Below are positions 44,633 through 53,347 of a DNA stretch of 64,000 nucleotides, piece after piece (positions within the stretch are counted from its first letter, which is position 1; every line of letters begins with the position of its first letter). The DNA comes from Bacteroidota bacterium (GTDB lineage: Bacteria > Bacteroidota > Bacteroidia > UKL13-3). The DNA lies in contig JAZKBU010000006.1 in NCBI GenBank assembly GCA_040388375.1, positions 310,001 to 374,000 on the forward strand, in the 5' to 3' direction. A program made the translations under genes and the position numbers. Under the pieces are notes generated by a model that made no database searches, had not been told where the DNA came from, and was given only the letters and a program-made list of their open reading frames with translations.

Positions 44633-45953
44633 AATGGTTTAATTCGTTTGAAAGTGATTTATAAAACAGGGTTGCTAATTGCTTTCCGCCTCTAAAAGTT
44701 AAATGGGTAAAATCTTTATTGGCCAATGGTTTTTTAGCTTGTGCCCATTTAGCCATTGTACTCTCGCCCCCCATGGCTTCAAACATGTTCCAAAACATTA
44801 TTTTATTTTGCATAGCCAAGCTGCGTTGTGTATTTACAAAATTATATATACTCGGTATGGTTACATATTTCCCATTTACTTTAGTGCTTCTATCGCTTAC
44901 ACTTAAAAGCAATATGGAAGCATCAGGAAAGCTTTGTTTTATTCTTTTTATTACATTGTTCATGCTCTTGGCATACCACAAAGTATTGGTATCTTTCTCG
45001 CTCATGGCATTTAAACCATACTGTAAAACTATTAATTTGTATTGGCGTAAATGCTGAAACTCTTTATAGGTATTTTCTGCTATATAACCCAAACCAACAC
45101 CAGAGTTACCACGCATACCAAAGTTATCGAGGTATATGCCTGTATTGTTTTCAAAGCTTACACCAAATAGTTGTAATGCAGGTGAAACGGGAAAAGTAAA
45201 TTTTAGTCTTCGTGCTGCTTTGCTTTTTATATTAATAACGTGAAGTCCATTATCCCTTTCTAACTTAACGGCATGGTTTGAATCGTTGATGTTATAGTGT
45301 ATTTGCAAAGTATCATTGCTCTTGTTTTGGTAAAATAATTGCGCTGTACTAAAGGAACTATACACTTTATTTCTATATGGAATTACATAATTCAATGTGT
45401 TATCAGCCAAAGGAATATCGCAGGTTCCTGCTATACCTAAACTGATACCCAGTGCGCGCTTGGTTACTATGGAGTATGATTCAAAGTTTTTAAATTCATG
45501 TAATATGGTACTTCTAAAACCAGCAACCGGTGATGTAATGGGGACAAAACCAACACCGCTTCCGCCAAATATGTATTGCAAGGTGTCTCTTATATCGCTG
45601 GTAAGCATATCTCCTTCAATAAAGGAGTCGCCAAAAAAAGCTATGCGTATTTTTGTTTTATCCTTTTGCATATCTTTCAATGCTTCTGCAAATATTTTTA
45701 AACCTTGCTTATCTTCAGTAAAATCTTCAAAAGGTACTATTTCTTGTATTTGCCCACTGGCATCTTTTACTTTTTGTTTTTTTACTTTCACTACTTTTTT
45801 AGTAGTTGTGTCTTTTCTTACATCAGCTAAAATGTCTACCTTTTTTAAGCCCAGCTTTTCGGTATTGCAGTTTTTAAACTGGCTTAAACAGAGCAAACAC
45901 AACAGTAAGCTTATGCTTATAAAAAAAACTTTATATATATAATTTGATTGCAA
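44613..45953 (-). CDS. SGNH/GDSL-family O-acetylation partner protein (first of the pair)
   Basis: A 446-residue protein with an N-terminal signal anchor or signal peptide (about 8-25, VFFISISLLLCLLCLSQF) and a Lys-rich linker (about 45-70). The SGNH domain has FFGDSFIEGDML (Ser near 108), LQYGLNAMSEKD (block III-like) and DFTHLTFRGG (Asp/His near 411-415). It is paralogous in layout to the next gene, so this locus has two such proteins for one MBOAT. Its start is TTG (45953), since an in-frame stop lies two codons upstream. It is the first gene of the three-gene set. Confidence 0.85.
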   Translation of the reverse strand: MQSNYIYKVFFISISLLLCLLCLSQFKNCNTEKLGLKKVDILADVRKDTTTKKVVKVKKQKVKDASGQIQEIVPFEDFTEDKQGLKIFAEALKDMQKDKTKIRIAFFGDSFIEGDMLTSDIRDTLQYIFGGSGVGFVPITSPVAGFRSTILHEFKNFESYSIVTKRALGISLGIAGTCDIPLADNTLNYVIPYRNKVYSSFSTAQLFYQNKSNDTLQIHYNINDSNHAVKLERDNGLHVINIKSKAARRLKFTFPVSPALQLFGVSFENNTGIYLDNFGMRGNSGVGLGYIAENTYKEFQHLRQYKLIVLQYGLNAMSEKDTNTLWYAKSMNNVIKRIKQSFPDASILLLSVSDRSTKVNGKYVTIPSIYNFVNTQRSLAMQNKIMFWNMFEAMGGESTMAKWAQAKKPLANKDFTHLTFRGGKQLATLFYKSLSNELNHYAKKKK

Positions 45954-45968
45954 TGATTATGATGATAA

Positions 45969-46697
45969 TTAGGCTAAAACTTCCATTAATACTTTATGCG
46001 ATTTCAACTCTCTAAATTCGCTTATATGAAACTTATAATACTCCATGGCATGTGTTAACAGTATTTGTCTGTTTTTTTTATTGATATCTATTTGACTAAA
46101 GTCTTCGAAATTGGCTGCACATAACTCAGCCCATTGAACAGCCTGCGCTGTTTCCACTACATGTATATCGCCAAAAATGGTTGACTTAAAAACACCTTCT
46201 TCTAAATCAAAACTATCGTTTACTTCACTGTAGTTCATTTTTGGACCAAAGCCTAAATATTGGCTCAACTGTAACATAAAATACACCGGAAAATTGGCTA
46301 AATTTTGTTCCGCTACATCAAGGTATTGTATAACGGTATATAAAAAATCGAACAGGTTTTTGTCTGCTTGATTTTCGGCTTGTACTGTTTTATTTAAAAT
46401 TTCGCTGATAAAAATACCTATGCTGCTTTTAATTAAATCGTAATGCAACGATTTTAAAATAGGTTGGCATTTTAATTCTTTGATGCGTTGCAGATTCTTA
46501 TTTAATTGATGATAAACATCTAAGTCCAATAAATTTAGTGGCATTAAATGAGAAGGTTTGATAACTCCCCGTTTATTTTTAACGCCATTAATAAGATAGG
46601 TCTGCAAACCAAATTGCTCTGTAAAACACTTAACAATAACGCTGTTTTCGCTATAATCAATGGTTTTTATAACAATGGCCTTGGTTTTTAAAAGCAT
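45969..46697 (-). CDS. recO: DNA repair protein RecO
   Basis: A 242-residue recombination mediator that loads RecA with RecF and RecR. The N-terminal OB fold MLLKTKAIVIKTIDYSENSVIVKCFTEQFG (1-30) and INGVKNKRG are typical, followed by a helical domain. It lacks the four-cysteine zinc finger found in many RecO proteins: only scattered Cys at about 24, 97 and 214. It lies 15 bases upstream of the SGNH/MBOAT set on the same strand, so that set may be co-transcribed with it. Confidence 0.92.
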   Translation of the reverse strand: MLLKTKAIVIKTIDYSENSVIVKCFTEQFGLQTYLINGVKNKRGVIKPSHLMPLNLLDLDVYHQLNKNLQRIKELKCQPILKSLHYDLIKSSIGIFISEILNKTVQAENQADKNLFDFLYTVIQYLDVAEQNLANFPVYFMLQLSQYLGFGPKMNYSEVNDSFDLEEGVFKSTIFGDIHVVETAQAVQWAELCAANFEDFSQIDINKKNRQILLTHAMEYYKFHISEFRELKSHKVLMEVLA

Positions 46698-46860
46698 ATT
46701 AATTTTGTAAGGCGCTTAAATAGGCCTATCCACACTCTTTTTCTTGATTGCTGCAAATTAATAATTGGTTTAGTATAATCAATACCTATTTTTTAATTGT
46801 ATACATTTTATTCATTTAGCCTGTTTACCTGCAAAAATCAGCCCATTACAAAGCATAAAA

Positions 46861-46894
46861 AAACACCTTAACAAATTTGATTATTAAGGTGTTT
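46861..46894 (-). terminator. Palindromic terminator after clpP (34-bp repeat copy 2)
   Basis: AAACACCTTAA (46861-46871) pairs with TTAAGGTGTTT (46884-46894). On the minus strand it runs into a T-rich tract (complement of the A-run at 46857-46863). Its arms and 34-base length match the hairpin at 10719-10752. Confidence 0.75.
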
Positions 46895-46941
46895 ACTATT
46901 TTTAAATGATACCGATTGTATCTATTCAAAACAATCAGCAA

Positions 46942-47634
46942 TTATTTTGTTGCTTCTTCTTTTTTAGGTTTAATCAATACATCGTCTAACATACCGTAAG
47001 CTTTAGCTTCTTCTGCAATCATCCAGTAATCGCGGTCGCTATCTGCTTCTACTTTTTCAAATGGTTGGCCACTGTGGTGTGAAATAATCTCGTACAATTC
47101 TTTTTTCAATTTTTGAATTTCACGGGCTGTTATTTCTATATCGCTAGCCTGGCCTTGTGCACCTCCCAATGGCTGGTGAATCATAATACGTGCATGACGC
47201 AAAGCAGTACGTTTACCTTTAGCTCCTGCACATTGTAAAACAGCACCCATTGATGCCGCTAAACCTGTACAAATGGTTGCTACATCTGGTTGTATCCATT
47301 GCATGGTGTCATATATACCTAAACCGGCATACACTGAACCACCCGGGCTATTGATGTACATTTGAATATCTCTACGCGCATCCATCGACTCTAAAAACAA
47401 CAACTGTGCTTGTACAATATTGGCTATATAATCATCAATTGCAGTTCCTAAAAACAATATTCTATCAGCCATTAAACGAGAGAAAACGTCAATTTCTCTA
47501 AAGTTCATTGGACGTTCTTCAATTACCGTACGAGTCATATTTTGCGGAATGCTTTCCATATATGCATCCACTTTTAAACTGCTTATGCCTTGGTGTTTGA
47601 TGGCATATTTTCTAAATTCTTTTCCTACATCCAT
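46942..47634 (-). CDS. clpP: ATP-dependent Clp protease proteolytic subunit
   Basis: A 230-residue serine protease, slightly longer than the 190-210 common elsewhere because of an N-terminal extension (1-35). Catalytic S128 lies in [11 protein letters not shown]153 in IMIHQPLGG, and an Asp in VEADSDRD (about 198). The substrate-groove [14 protein letters not shown] is present. It forms the double-heptamer chamber fed by ClpX or ClpA/C. Neither clpX nor tig is adjacent, unlike the tig-clpP-clpX order seen in many bacteria. It has a perfect promoter and terminator of its own. Confidence 0.96.
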   Translation of the reverse strand: MDVGKEFRKYAIKHQGISSLKVDAYMESIPQNMTRTVIEERPMNFREIDVFSRLMADRILFLGTAIDDYIANIVQAQLLFLESMDARRDIQMYINSPGGSVYAGLGIYDTMQWIQPDVATICTGLAASMGAVLQCAGAKGKRTALRHARIMIHQPLGGAQGQASDIEITAREIQKLKKELYEIISHHSGQPFEKVEADSDRDYWMIAEEAKAYGMLDDVLIKPKKEEATK

Positions 47635-47662
47635 ATTATAATTATTTAGTTTTTGTTTTTTT

Positions 47663-47692
47663 CAAATATATATTCAGTACCAACATTGTCAA
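47663..47692 (-). promoter_or_regulatory. Promoter of clpP
   Basis: On the minus strand: TTG (47692-47690), a 19-base spacer and TATATTTG (47670-47663), an exact match ending 28 bases before the ATG. Confidence 0.8.
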
Positions 47693-47883
47693 GTGCGATG
47701 CCATTTATTTTTGCTGACAAAAAGGCTTTATTATTTGTTTACAAGATACAACACAAAATATAGGCTACTGTTTTGGCTTATATCCATTTTTAAATGCATC
47801 ATTTTAATACACTACTATTTATGCGTGGAAAAATTTCTCATACAACACTCCTAAACTTCTATAATAAATAATAAACTTGCAGC

Positions 47884-48537
47884 ATGGAGATACTCGAAAT
47901 TTTAAAAGAATTACTGACCAACACTAAAGGCTTTTTAGAAGCTTTTGTTTCTAATCACGGCCTTTGGGTTTATGGCTTGTTGTTTTTAATCGTGTTTTGC
48001 GAAACAGGCTTGGTTGTTTTACCGCTTTTACCTGGCGACTCTCTTTTGTTTGCGACAGGTGTATTAGCAGGTAATACTTCTAATAACTTGGATGTAATAT
48101 TGATTATTTTACTATTAATTGTAGCCGCATTACTGGGCGATAATACAAACTATTTTATAGGAAAATTTTTAGCTAAAAAAGGCGAAGGAGCCAAACTGTT
48201 TGGTTTGTTTACTATTAAAAAAGAATATATTCAAAAAACGGAAACTTTTTATACTAAACACGGTTCGGCAGCTATTATAGTAGCACGCTTTGTCCCAATA
48301 GTTAGAACTTTTGCACCTTTTGTAGCCGGTATTGGTAGCATGAATTACCCTCGTTATATTACATTCTGCTTTATTGGCGCTGTACTTTGGGTATCATCAA
48401 TTACCCTTGCCGGGTATTTTTTAGGAAGCAATGAGTGGGTGCAACATAATTTTGAAAAAGTTGTGCTTGGCATAGTTTTCGTATCTGTATTACCAATCGC
48501 TTTTGGAGTGATTAAAAGTCAATTTGCTAAAAAATAA
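47884..48537 (+). CDS. DedA-family membrane protein
   Basis: A 217-residue inner-membrane protein. ETGLVVLPLLPGDSLLFATGVLA (about 41-63) and the family signature RFVPIVRTFAPFVAGIGSMNYPRYITF (about 138-164) match DedA (SNARE-associated) proteins, recently implicated in recycling undecaprenyl phosphate and other lipid carriers. About five hydrophobic segments. The ending overlaps the start of the next ORF by 14 bases. A role in lipid-carrier recycling would fit the nearby polysaccharide genes; that is inference. Confidence 0.9.
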   Translation: MEILEILKELLTNTKGFLEAFVSNHGLWVYGLLFLIVFCETGLVVLPLLPGDSLLFATGVLAGNTSNNLDVILIILLLIVAALLGDNTNYFIGKFLAKKGEGAKLFGLFTIKKEYIQKTETFYTKHGSAAIIVARFVPIVRTFAPFVAGIGSMNYPRYITFCFIGAVLWVSSITLAGYFLGSNEWVQHNFEKVVLGIVFVSVLPIAFGVIKSQFAKK

Positions 48538-49309
48538 TTTTCATACAAAACGCTTATTTAAAAGACTCGCTGTATTAATCTATAGCGGTCTTTTTGCTTT
48601 TATTATATTGGCAAATAGCTCTGTTAAAGCAGAAAACACCTATGGCTATTGCAATATAAAAGATAAAAAAGGGGGTACTGATATATTCACCCTTTTGGGC
48701 AATACTGCTTTTAATTGTGTGCCTGTTGACCAAAATTGGCAACAAATTTTAGTAAAAGTATTGGTGTTGAAACAAAAAGTTTACGATGACCAGCAAATAC
48801 TATCTCAAGCCAAGCTATTCAACGAAAACAGGAAACAAATTGGTTTGTCATTAATTGATTTTACCCCTTATAAATTTATAGCGGAACTTGACTCCTACTA
48901 TGTTTTTGAATTAAGTGGCTTAATGCAGCAGGCTTGTATTAATACCAATTCAATACCGGAATTGGATGTAAATAAAATCTTATCGACTGCAAAACAAAAT
49001 GCTGAATTTGAACTGTTTGAAAAGCACTTAAAAGCATTTAATTATAGAAGCGTTGATTCAAATGGTAAATACCAATCGTTTGTCCTCAATGAATACAATT
49101 TTACAAAACACGCATATAGCCCACGTATTCTGATTGTTTTTTACAAAAACGAACTCATTGCCATATTTTATTCGAGAGAAATTATTGCCAAACTATATGA
49201 CAGCATTGAAATGGGAAGTCAATATAAACTCATTTATAACTCCAAGTTTACAGAAAACACTAAAACTGAAATGATGGATATTTATAAAAAGCAGATGCAT
49301 TTGAATTAA
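48524..49309 (+). CDS. Exported protein of unknown function
   Basis: A 261-residue protein that starts at TTG (48524) inside the 3' end of the DedA gene. The N-terminus is basic (KRLFKRL) with a hydrophobic core and a likely signal peptidase site near SVKAEN (about residue 37). The rest is mixed alpha/beta with no motif I recognise; segments include DIFTLLGNTAFNCVPVDQNW and SPRILIVFYKNELIAIFYSR. The overlap with DedA implies translational coupling. Function unknown. Confidence 0.65.
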   Translation: MLKNNFHTKRLFKRLAVLIYSGLFAFIILANSSVKAENTYGYCNIKDKKGGTDIFTLLGNTAFNCVPVDQNWQQILVKVLVLKQKVYDDQQILSQAKLFNENRKQIGLSLIDFTPYKFIAELDSYYVFELSGLMQQACINTNSIPELDVNKILSTAKQNAEFELFEKHLKAFNYRSVDSNGKYQSFVLNEYNFTKHAYSPRILIVFYKNELIAIFYSREIIAKLYDSIEMGSQYKLIYNSKFTENTKTEMMDIYKKQMHLN

Positions 49310-49373
49310 TTTTTTATATTTAAGCAAACTTATTTTTTCTTATCATTGCCCTTTATTTTAAGACTATTATTAA

Positions 49374-50513
49374 ATGAAAACAGCCCTTATTACAGGTATA
49401 ACAGGACAGGACGGAGCTTATTTAGCAGAATTTTTATTAGCAAAAGGCTATAAAGTACATGGTATAAAACGCAGAAGTTCTTTATTTAATACAGACAGAA
49501 TTGATCACTTATACCAGGATCCACACGAAAAACATGTTAATTTAACCTTGCATTATGGCGACTTAACTGATAGCACCAACTTGATTAGAATTATTCAGGA
49601 AACACAACCTGACGAAATTTATAATTTAGCGGCTATGAGTCATGTGCATGTTAGTTTTGAAACACCTGAATATACCGCTAATGCTGATGGAATTGGCACT
49701 TTGCGTATATTGGAAGCATTACGTATTTGTGGCTTAACAAATAAAACAAGAGTATACCAAGCCTCCACTTCAGAGTTGTACGGATTGGTACAAGCTGTTC
49801 CTCAATCAGAAACTACACCTTTTTACCCGCGTTCACCTTACGCAGTGGCTAAATTATATGCTTACTGGATAACTGTAAATTATCGCGAAGCTTACAATAT
49901 GTTTGCTTGTAATGGTATTTTATTTAACCATGAAAGCCCGGTACGAGGCGAAACTTTTGTTACGCGTAAAATTACCCGTGCAGCAAGTAAAATTGTAATG
50001 GGCTTACAGGACAAATTGTTTCTAGGTAACTTAAACGCACAACGCGACTGGGGCCATGCCAAAGATTACGTAGAAGCCATGTGGTTAATTTTACAACAAG
50101 ATACGGCTGAAGATTTTGTAATTGCTACAGGTATAACTACCACCATCCGCGATTTTATAAAAATGGCTTTTACTGATGTAGGAATAACAGTAGGTTTTAA
50201 AGGCGAAAACGAAAATGAAATAGGTTTTGTAGCAGCCATTGACCAAAGCCGATTGGAGTTTTTAGATATTGCCAAAGACTGTAAACTACAAATTGGTGAC
50301 GAAATAGTAGCCGTTGACCCTCGTTATTTCAGACCAACTGAAGTAGAGTTGTTAATTGGAGATGCTACAAAATCGCAAACCAAATTGGGTTGGAAACCTA
50401 AATACAATTTACAAGCACTTGTAAACGATATGATGAAAAACGATTTAAAATTAATGAAAAAAGAGCGTTTTTTAAAAGAGAATGGTTACAACACTTTGAA
50501 CTATTTTGAATAG
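49374..50513 (+). CDS. gmd: GDP-mannose 4,6-dehydratase
   Basis: A 379-residue extended short-chain dehydrogenase that converts GDP-mannose to GDP-4-keto-6-deoxymannose. The NADP site is [16 protein letters not shown] (about 6-21); [15 protein letters not shown], the catalytic Thr/Glu region ASTSELYG, and YAVAKLYAY (YxxxK) are present, as is [17 protein letters not shown]. Length is normal. Followed 42 bases later by fcl, together giving GDP-L-fucose. Confidence 0.97.
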   Translation: MKTALITGITGQDGAYLAEFLLAKGYKVHGIKRRSSLFNTDRIDHLYQDPHEKHVNLTLHYGDLTDSTNLIRIIQETQPDEIYNLAAMSHVHVSFETPEYTANADGIGTLRILEALRICGLTNKTRVYQASTSELYGLVQAVPQSETTPFYPRSPYAVAKLYAYWITVNYREAYNMFACNGILFNHESPVRGETFVTRKITRAASKIVMGLQDKLFLGNLNAQRDWGHAKDYVEAMWLILQQDTAEDFVIATGITTTIRDFIKMAFTDVGITVGFKGENENEIGFVAAIDQSRLEFLDIAKDCKLQIGDEIVAVDPRYFRPTEVELLIGDATKSQTKLGWKPKYNLQALVNDMMKNDLKLMKKERFLKENGYNTLNYFE

Positions 50514-50555
50514 TTTAAATACATTATTTATTGCTACTATTAACTAGTATTTGCA

Positions 50556-51491
50556 TTGAACAAAACAGATAAAATATTTATTGCCGGCTACAGAGGTATG
50601 GTTGGCTCTGCTGTTTACAGAAAATTAATAGCAGAAGGATACACCAATGTATTTGGCATTTCATCGTCAGAATTAGACTTAACCAATCAATTAGCTGTAG
50701 CTGATTTTTTTGCTAAGCATAAACCTGATTATGTTTTTATGGCTGCGGCTAAAGTAGGTGGTATTGTAGCCAATAATACTTACCGTGCACAGTTTATATA
50801 CGAAAACCTGATGATTCAGAACAATGTGATTCATCAATGTTACGTACACAATGTAAAAAAAATGATGTTCTTTGGCTCTAGTTGTATTTACCCAAAAATG
50901 GCTCCTCAGCCGTTAAAAGAAGAATACTTATTAACTGACACCTTAGAACAAACCAATGAACCGTATGCCATAGCAAAAATTGCCGGCATAAAAATGTGTG
51001 AGGCATACCGGGCACAATATGGCTGTAATTTTATTGCTGTTATGCCAACCAATTTATATGGGTATAACGATAATTATCATCCGCAAAATAGCCACGTTTT
51101 ACCCGCTCTTATCAGACGCATTCATGAAGCAAAAGAGCAAAACCTCCCTTTTATAGACGTTTGGGGAACAGGCACTCCATTGCGTGAGTTTTTGTTTGTA
51201 GATGATTTGGCTGAAGCAGCTTATATGCTCATGCTCAATTATAACGAAGCTCAGTTCTTAAATATTGGTTCTGGAACCGATATATCAATTAAAGAATTGG
51301 CTCTTACTATAAAAGACATTATTGGTTATCAGGGAGATATCCATTTTGATACTACGAAACCAGATGGAACTCCACGCAAACTAATGGATGTTGCTAAAAT
51401 TAATGCCTTGGGCTGGAAAGCTACAACCACTCTTGAAAAAGGAATAGCACTGGCTTACAACGATTTCCTAAAAAAACACATCGAAAGATAA
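50556..51491 (+). CDS. fcl: GDP-L-fucose synthase
   Basis: A 311-residue epimerase/reductase that turns GDP-4-keto-6-deoxymannose into GDP-L-fucose. N-terminal KIFIAGYRGMVGSAV (NADP site), FFGSSCIYPKMAPQPLKEEYLLT, YAIAKIAGIKMCEAY (Tyr-Lys pair) and MPTNLYGYNDNYHP match the family. The start is TTG (50556), the only candidate ahead of the first beta-strand. It forms an operon with gmd. GDP-fucose is needed for fucosylated capsule or O-antigen, in line with the sugar transferase gene 2 kb downstream. Confidence 0.96.
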   Translation: MNKTDKIFIAGYRGMVGSAVYRKLIAEGYTNVFGISSSELDLTNQLAVADFFAKHKPDYVFMAAAKVGGIVANNTYRAQFIYENLMIQNNVIHQCYVHNVKKMMFFGSSCIYPKMAPQPLKEEYLLTDTLEQTNEPYAIAKIAGIKMCEAYRAQYGCNFIAVMPTNLYGYNDNYHPQNSHVLPALIRRIHEAKEQNLPFIDVWGTGTPLREFLFVDDLAEAAYMLMLNYNEAQFLNIGSGTDISIKELALTIKDIIGYQGDIHFDTTKPDGTPRKLMDVAKINALGWKATTTLEKGIALAYNDFLKKHIER

Positions 51492-51550
51492 TTTTTTATT
51501 ATCAGGCCTTATTCCCATTTTATTACTTTGTTTCATAACAGAAATAAATG

Positions 51551-51558
51551 TTAATTTG
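51551..51558 (+). promoter_or_regulatory. Weak -7-like element before the sigma-54 regulator
   Basis: TTAATTTG differs from TAnnTTTG at one base and ends 6 bases before the ATG. It is weak evidence for a separate promoter of the three-gene signalling operon. Confidence 0.25.
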
Positions 51559-51564
51559 CGATAG

Positions 51565-52932
51565 ATGGCTTATTCGAAAGATTCATACAAAGTTTTTGTT
51601 GTCGAAGATGACAAATGGTATAACAACTTTTTAAAGTACACAGTCTCTTTAAATCCTGAATACACAGTCGAAACATTTTTTAATGCACAAGACGCATTAT
51701 TGAAATTACATGAAAAGCCCGACTTAATTACTGTTGACTATTCTATGCCAGATATGAATGGCGAGGATTTAATCAGAAAAATAAAAGACCAAAACCCCGA
51801 AATTCAAATTATAGTTATATCAGGGCAGGAAGATGTACAAACAGCCGTTCAGTTACTTAAGCTTGGCGTTTACGATTATATTTTAAAAGATGAAGACACT
51901 AAAAACAGGCTTCTAAATACCATTCAAAATGCACGAAACAATACTTCATTAAAACAGGAAATTGTTTCGCTTAGAGAAGAAGTTGCCAAGAAATACGATT
52001 TTAGTAATACCATTATTGGAAACTCTGATTCCATCAAAAAAACCTTTTCGCTAATTGAAAAAGCGGCTTCCAGCAAAATAGTAGTAAGCGTTACAGGCGA
52101 AACCGGTACAGGTAAAGAATTAGTAGCTAAGGCCATTCATTATCATAGTGAACGTAAACGCTTACCCTTTGTAGCTGTAAACGTAGCAGCTATTCCCAAA
52201 GATTTAATAGAATCAGAATTATTCGGACACGAAAAAGGTGCCTTTACAGGTGCAGATGCCAGACGTATTGGTAAGTTTGAGCAAGCCAATAAGGGAACTA
52301 TATTTTTAGATGAAATTGGCGAAATGGATTTAAATATTCAAGCCAAACTTTTAAGGGTATTGCAGGAAAAAGAAGTAACACGTGTAGGTGGCAACCAAAC
52401 CATTCCGCTTGATGTGAGAGTAATAGTAGCGACCCATAAAAACTTATTAAAAGAAATTCAGGAAGGTAGATTCCGGGAAGATTTATACTATCGTTTATTG
52501 GGCTTACCCATCGCCTTACCACCACTCAGGGAAAGAGGCAATGACATTATTTTAATTAGTAAACATTTTATTGATGATTACTGCAAGGAAAACAAAATAA
52601 AGAAAATTAACCTAAGTCCTGAAGCACATAAAAAAATATTAAGCTACCATTTTCCCGGAAATATTAGGGAGCTAAAAGCTATTATAGAGTTGGCATGTGT
52701 AATGTGTGACGATTATGTAATTACTGAAAACAACTTAACCTTTAATACAGAAAAATCATTAAACAGCTTACTGATGCAGGAAATGACCTTAGATGACTAT
52801 AATAATTTAATTATAAAAAGTTATTTGGAGCGCTACAGCGACAATGTTTTAGCCGTAGCACGCAAACTCAATATTGGAAAGTCGACCATCTATAGAATTT
52901 TAAAATCTGACTCATTCCAAAAAATAAAATAA
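51565..52932 (+). CDS. NtrC-family sigma-54-dependent response regulator
   Basis: A 455-residue regulator with three domains. The receiver (1-120) has acidic pocket E14/D15/D16, phosphoacceptor D58, S86 and K108, all intact. The AAA+ domain (about 148-380) has Walker A GETGTGKE (179-186), the sigma-54 contact loop GAFTGA (226-231) and Walker B FLDE (248-251). A Fis-type helix-turn-helix ends the protein (SDNVLAVARKLNIGKSTIYRILK). It should activate RpoN promoters. No cognate histidine kinase gene adjoins it. It is the first gene of a set with a lone receiver (23-base gap) and a receiver-fused sugar transferase, directly after gmd-fcl. Confidence 0.93.
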   Translation: MAYSKDSYKVFVVEDDKWYNNFLKYTVSLNPEYTVETFFNAQDALLKLHEKPDLITVDYSMPDMNGEDLIRKIKDQNPEIQIIVISGQEDVQTAVQLLKLGVYDYILKDEDTKNRLLNTIQNARNNTSLKQEIVSLREEVAKKYDFSNTIIGNSDSIKKTFSLIEKAASSKIVVSVTGETGTGKELVAKAIHYHSERKRLPFVAVNVAAIPKDLIESELFGHEKGAFTGADARRIGKFEQANKGTIFLDEIGEMDLNIQAKLLRVLQEKEVTRVGGNQTIPLDVRVIVATHKNLLKEIQEGRFREDLYYRLLGLPIALPPLRERGNDIILISKHFIDDYCKENKIKKINLSPEAHKKILSYHFPGNIRELKAIIELACVMCDDYVITENNLTFNTEKSLNSLLMQEMTLDDYNNLIIKSYLERYSDNVLAVARKLNIGKSTIYRILKSDSFQKIK

Positions 52933-52955
52933 TTCACCCCAACACTTCAAAGATT

Positions 52956-53339
52956 ATGACTAAAAATACAATACTGGCTTTAGATGATGAATTAAGTATT
53001 CTAAAAATACTTGATTTCTACTTTGGAAAAAACTACAATGTTGTATCAAAAAGCAATGGAAAAGTGGCTTTAGAGTGGATGCAACAAGGTCAGTTACCAG
53101 ATATTATTATTGCTGATGTAAACATGCCTGACATGAATGGGCTAGAGTTTATTGCGCAAATAAGAGCAAGTGGTTTTTTTAGAGATATTCCGCTTATTAT
53201 GCTTAGTGGTAATGAGGGTACTGCTGATAAAATTAAATGTTTAAAAGCAGGAGCAGATGATTATTTGGTAAAACCATTTAACCCGGAAGAACTGGAAGCT
53301 CGAATTGAGAACATATTACGTAGAATTAGAAAAAACTAA
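52956..53339 (+). CDS. Stand-alone receiver (CheY-like) response regulator
   Basis: A 127-residue single receiver domain with every functional residue: D10/D11 acidic pocket, phosphoacceptor D54 in IIADVNMPDMNG, S84 and K106 in DDYLVKPF. There is no output domain, so it must act by protein contact or as a phosphorelay intermediate. It lies between the sigma-54 regulator and the sugar transferase (8-base gap), whose N-terminal domain is a receiver that has lost the same residues. A direct interaction between the two is an attractive inference. Confidence 0.93.
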   Translation: MTKNTILALDDELSILKILDFYFGKNYNVVSKSNGKVALEWMQQGQLPDIIIADVNMPDMNGLEFIAQIRASGFFRDIPLIMLSGNEGTADKIKCLKAGADDYLVKPFNPEELEARIENILRRIRKN

Positions 53340-53347
53340 ATTAACTG

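Noticed and set aside
45397-45942. 181-residue open frame opposite the first SGNH gene
   Set aside because: The sense strand encodes a coherent signal sequence and SGNH motifs; the antisense frame has no recognisable feature.
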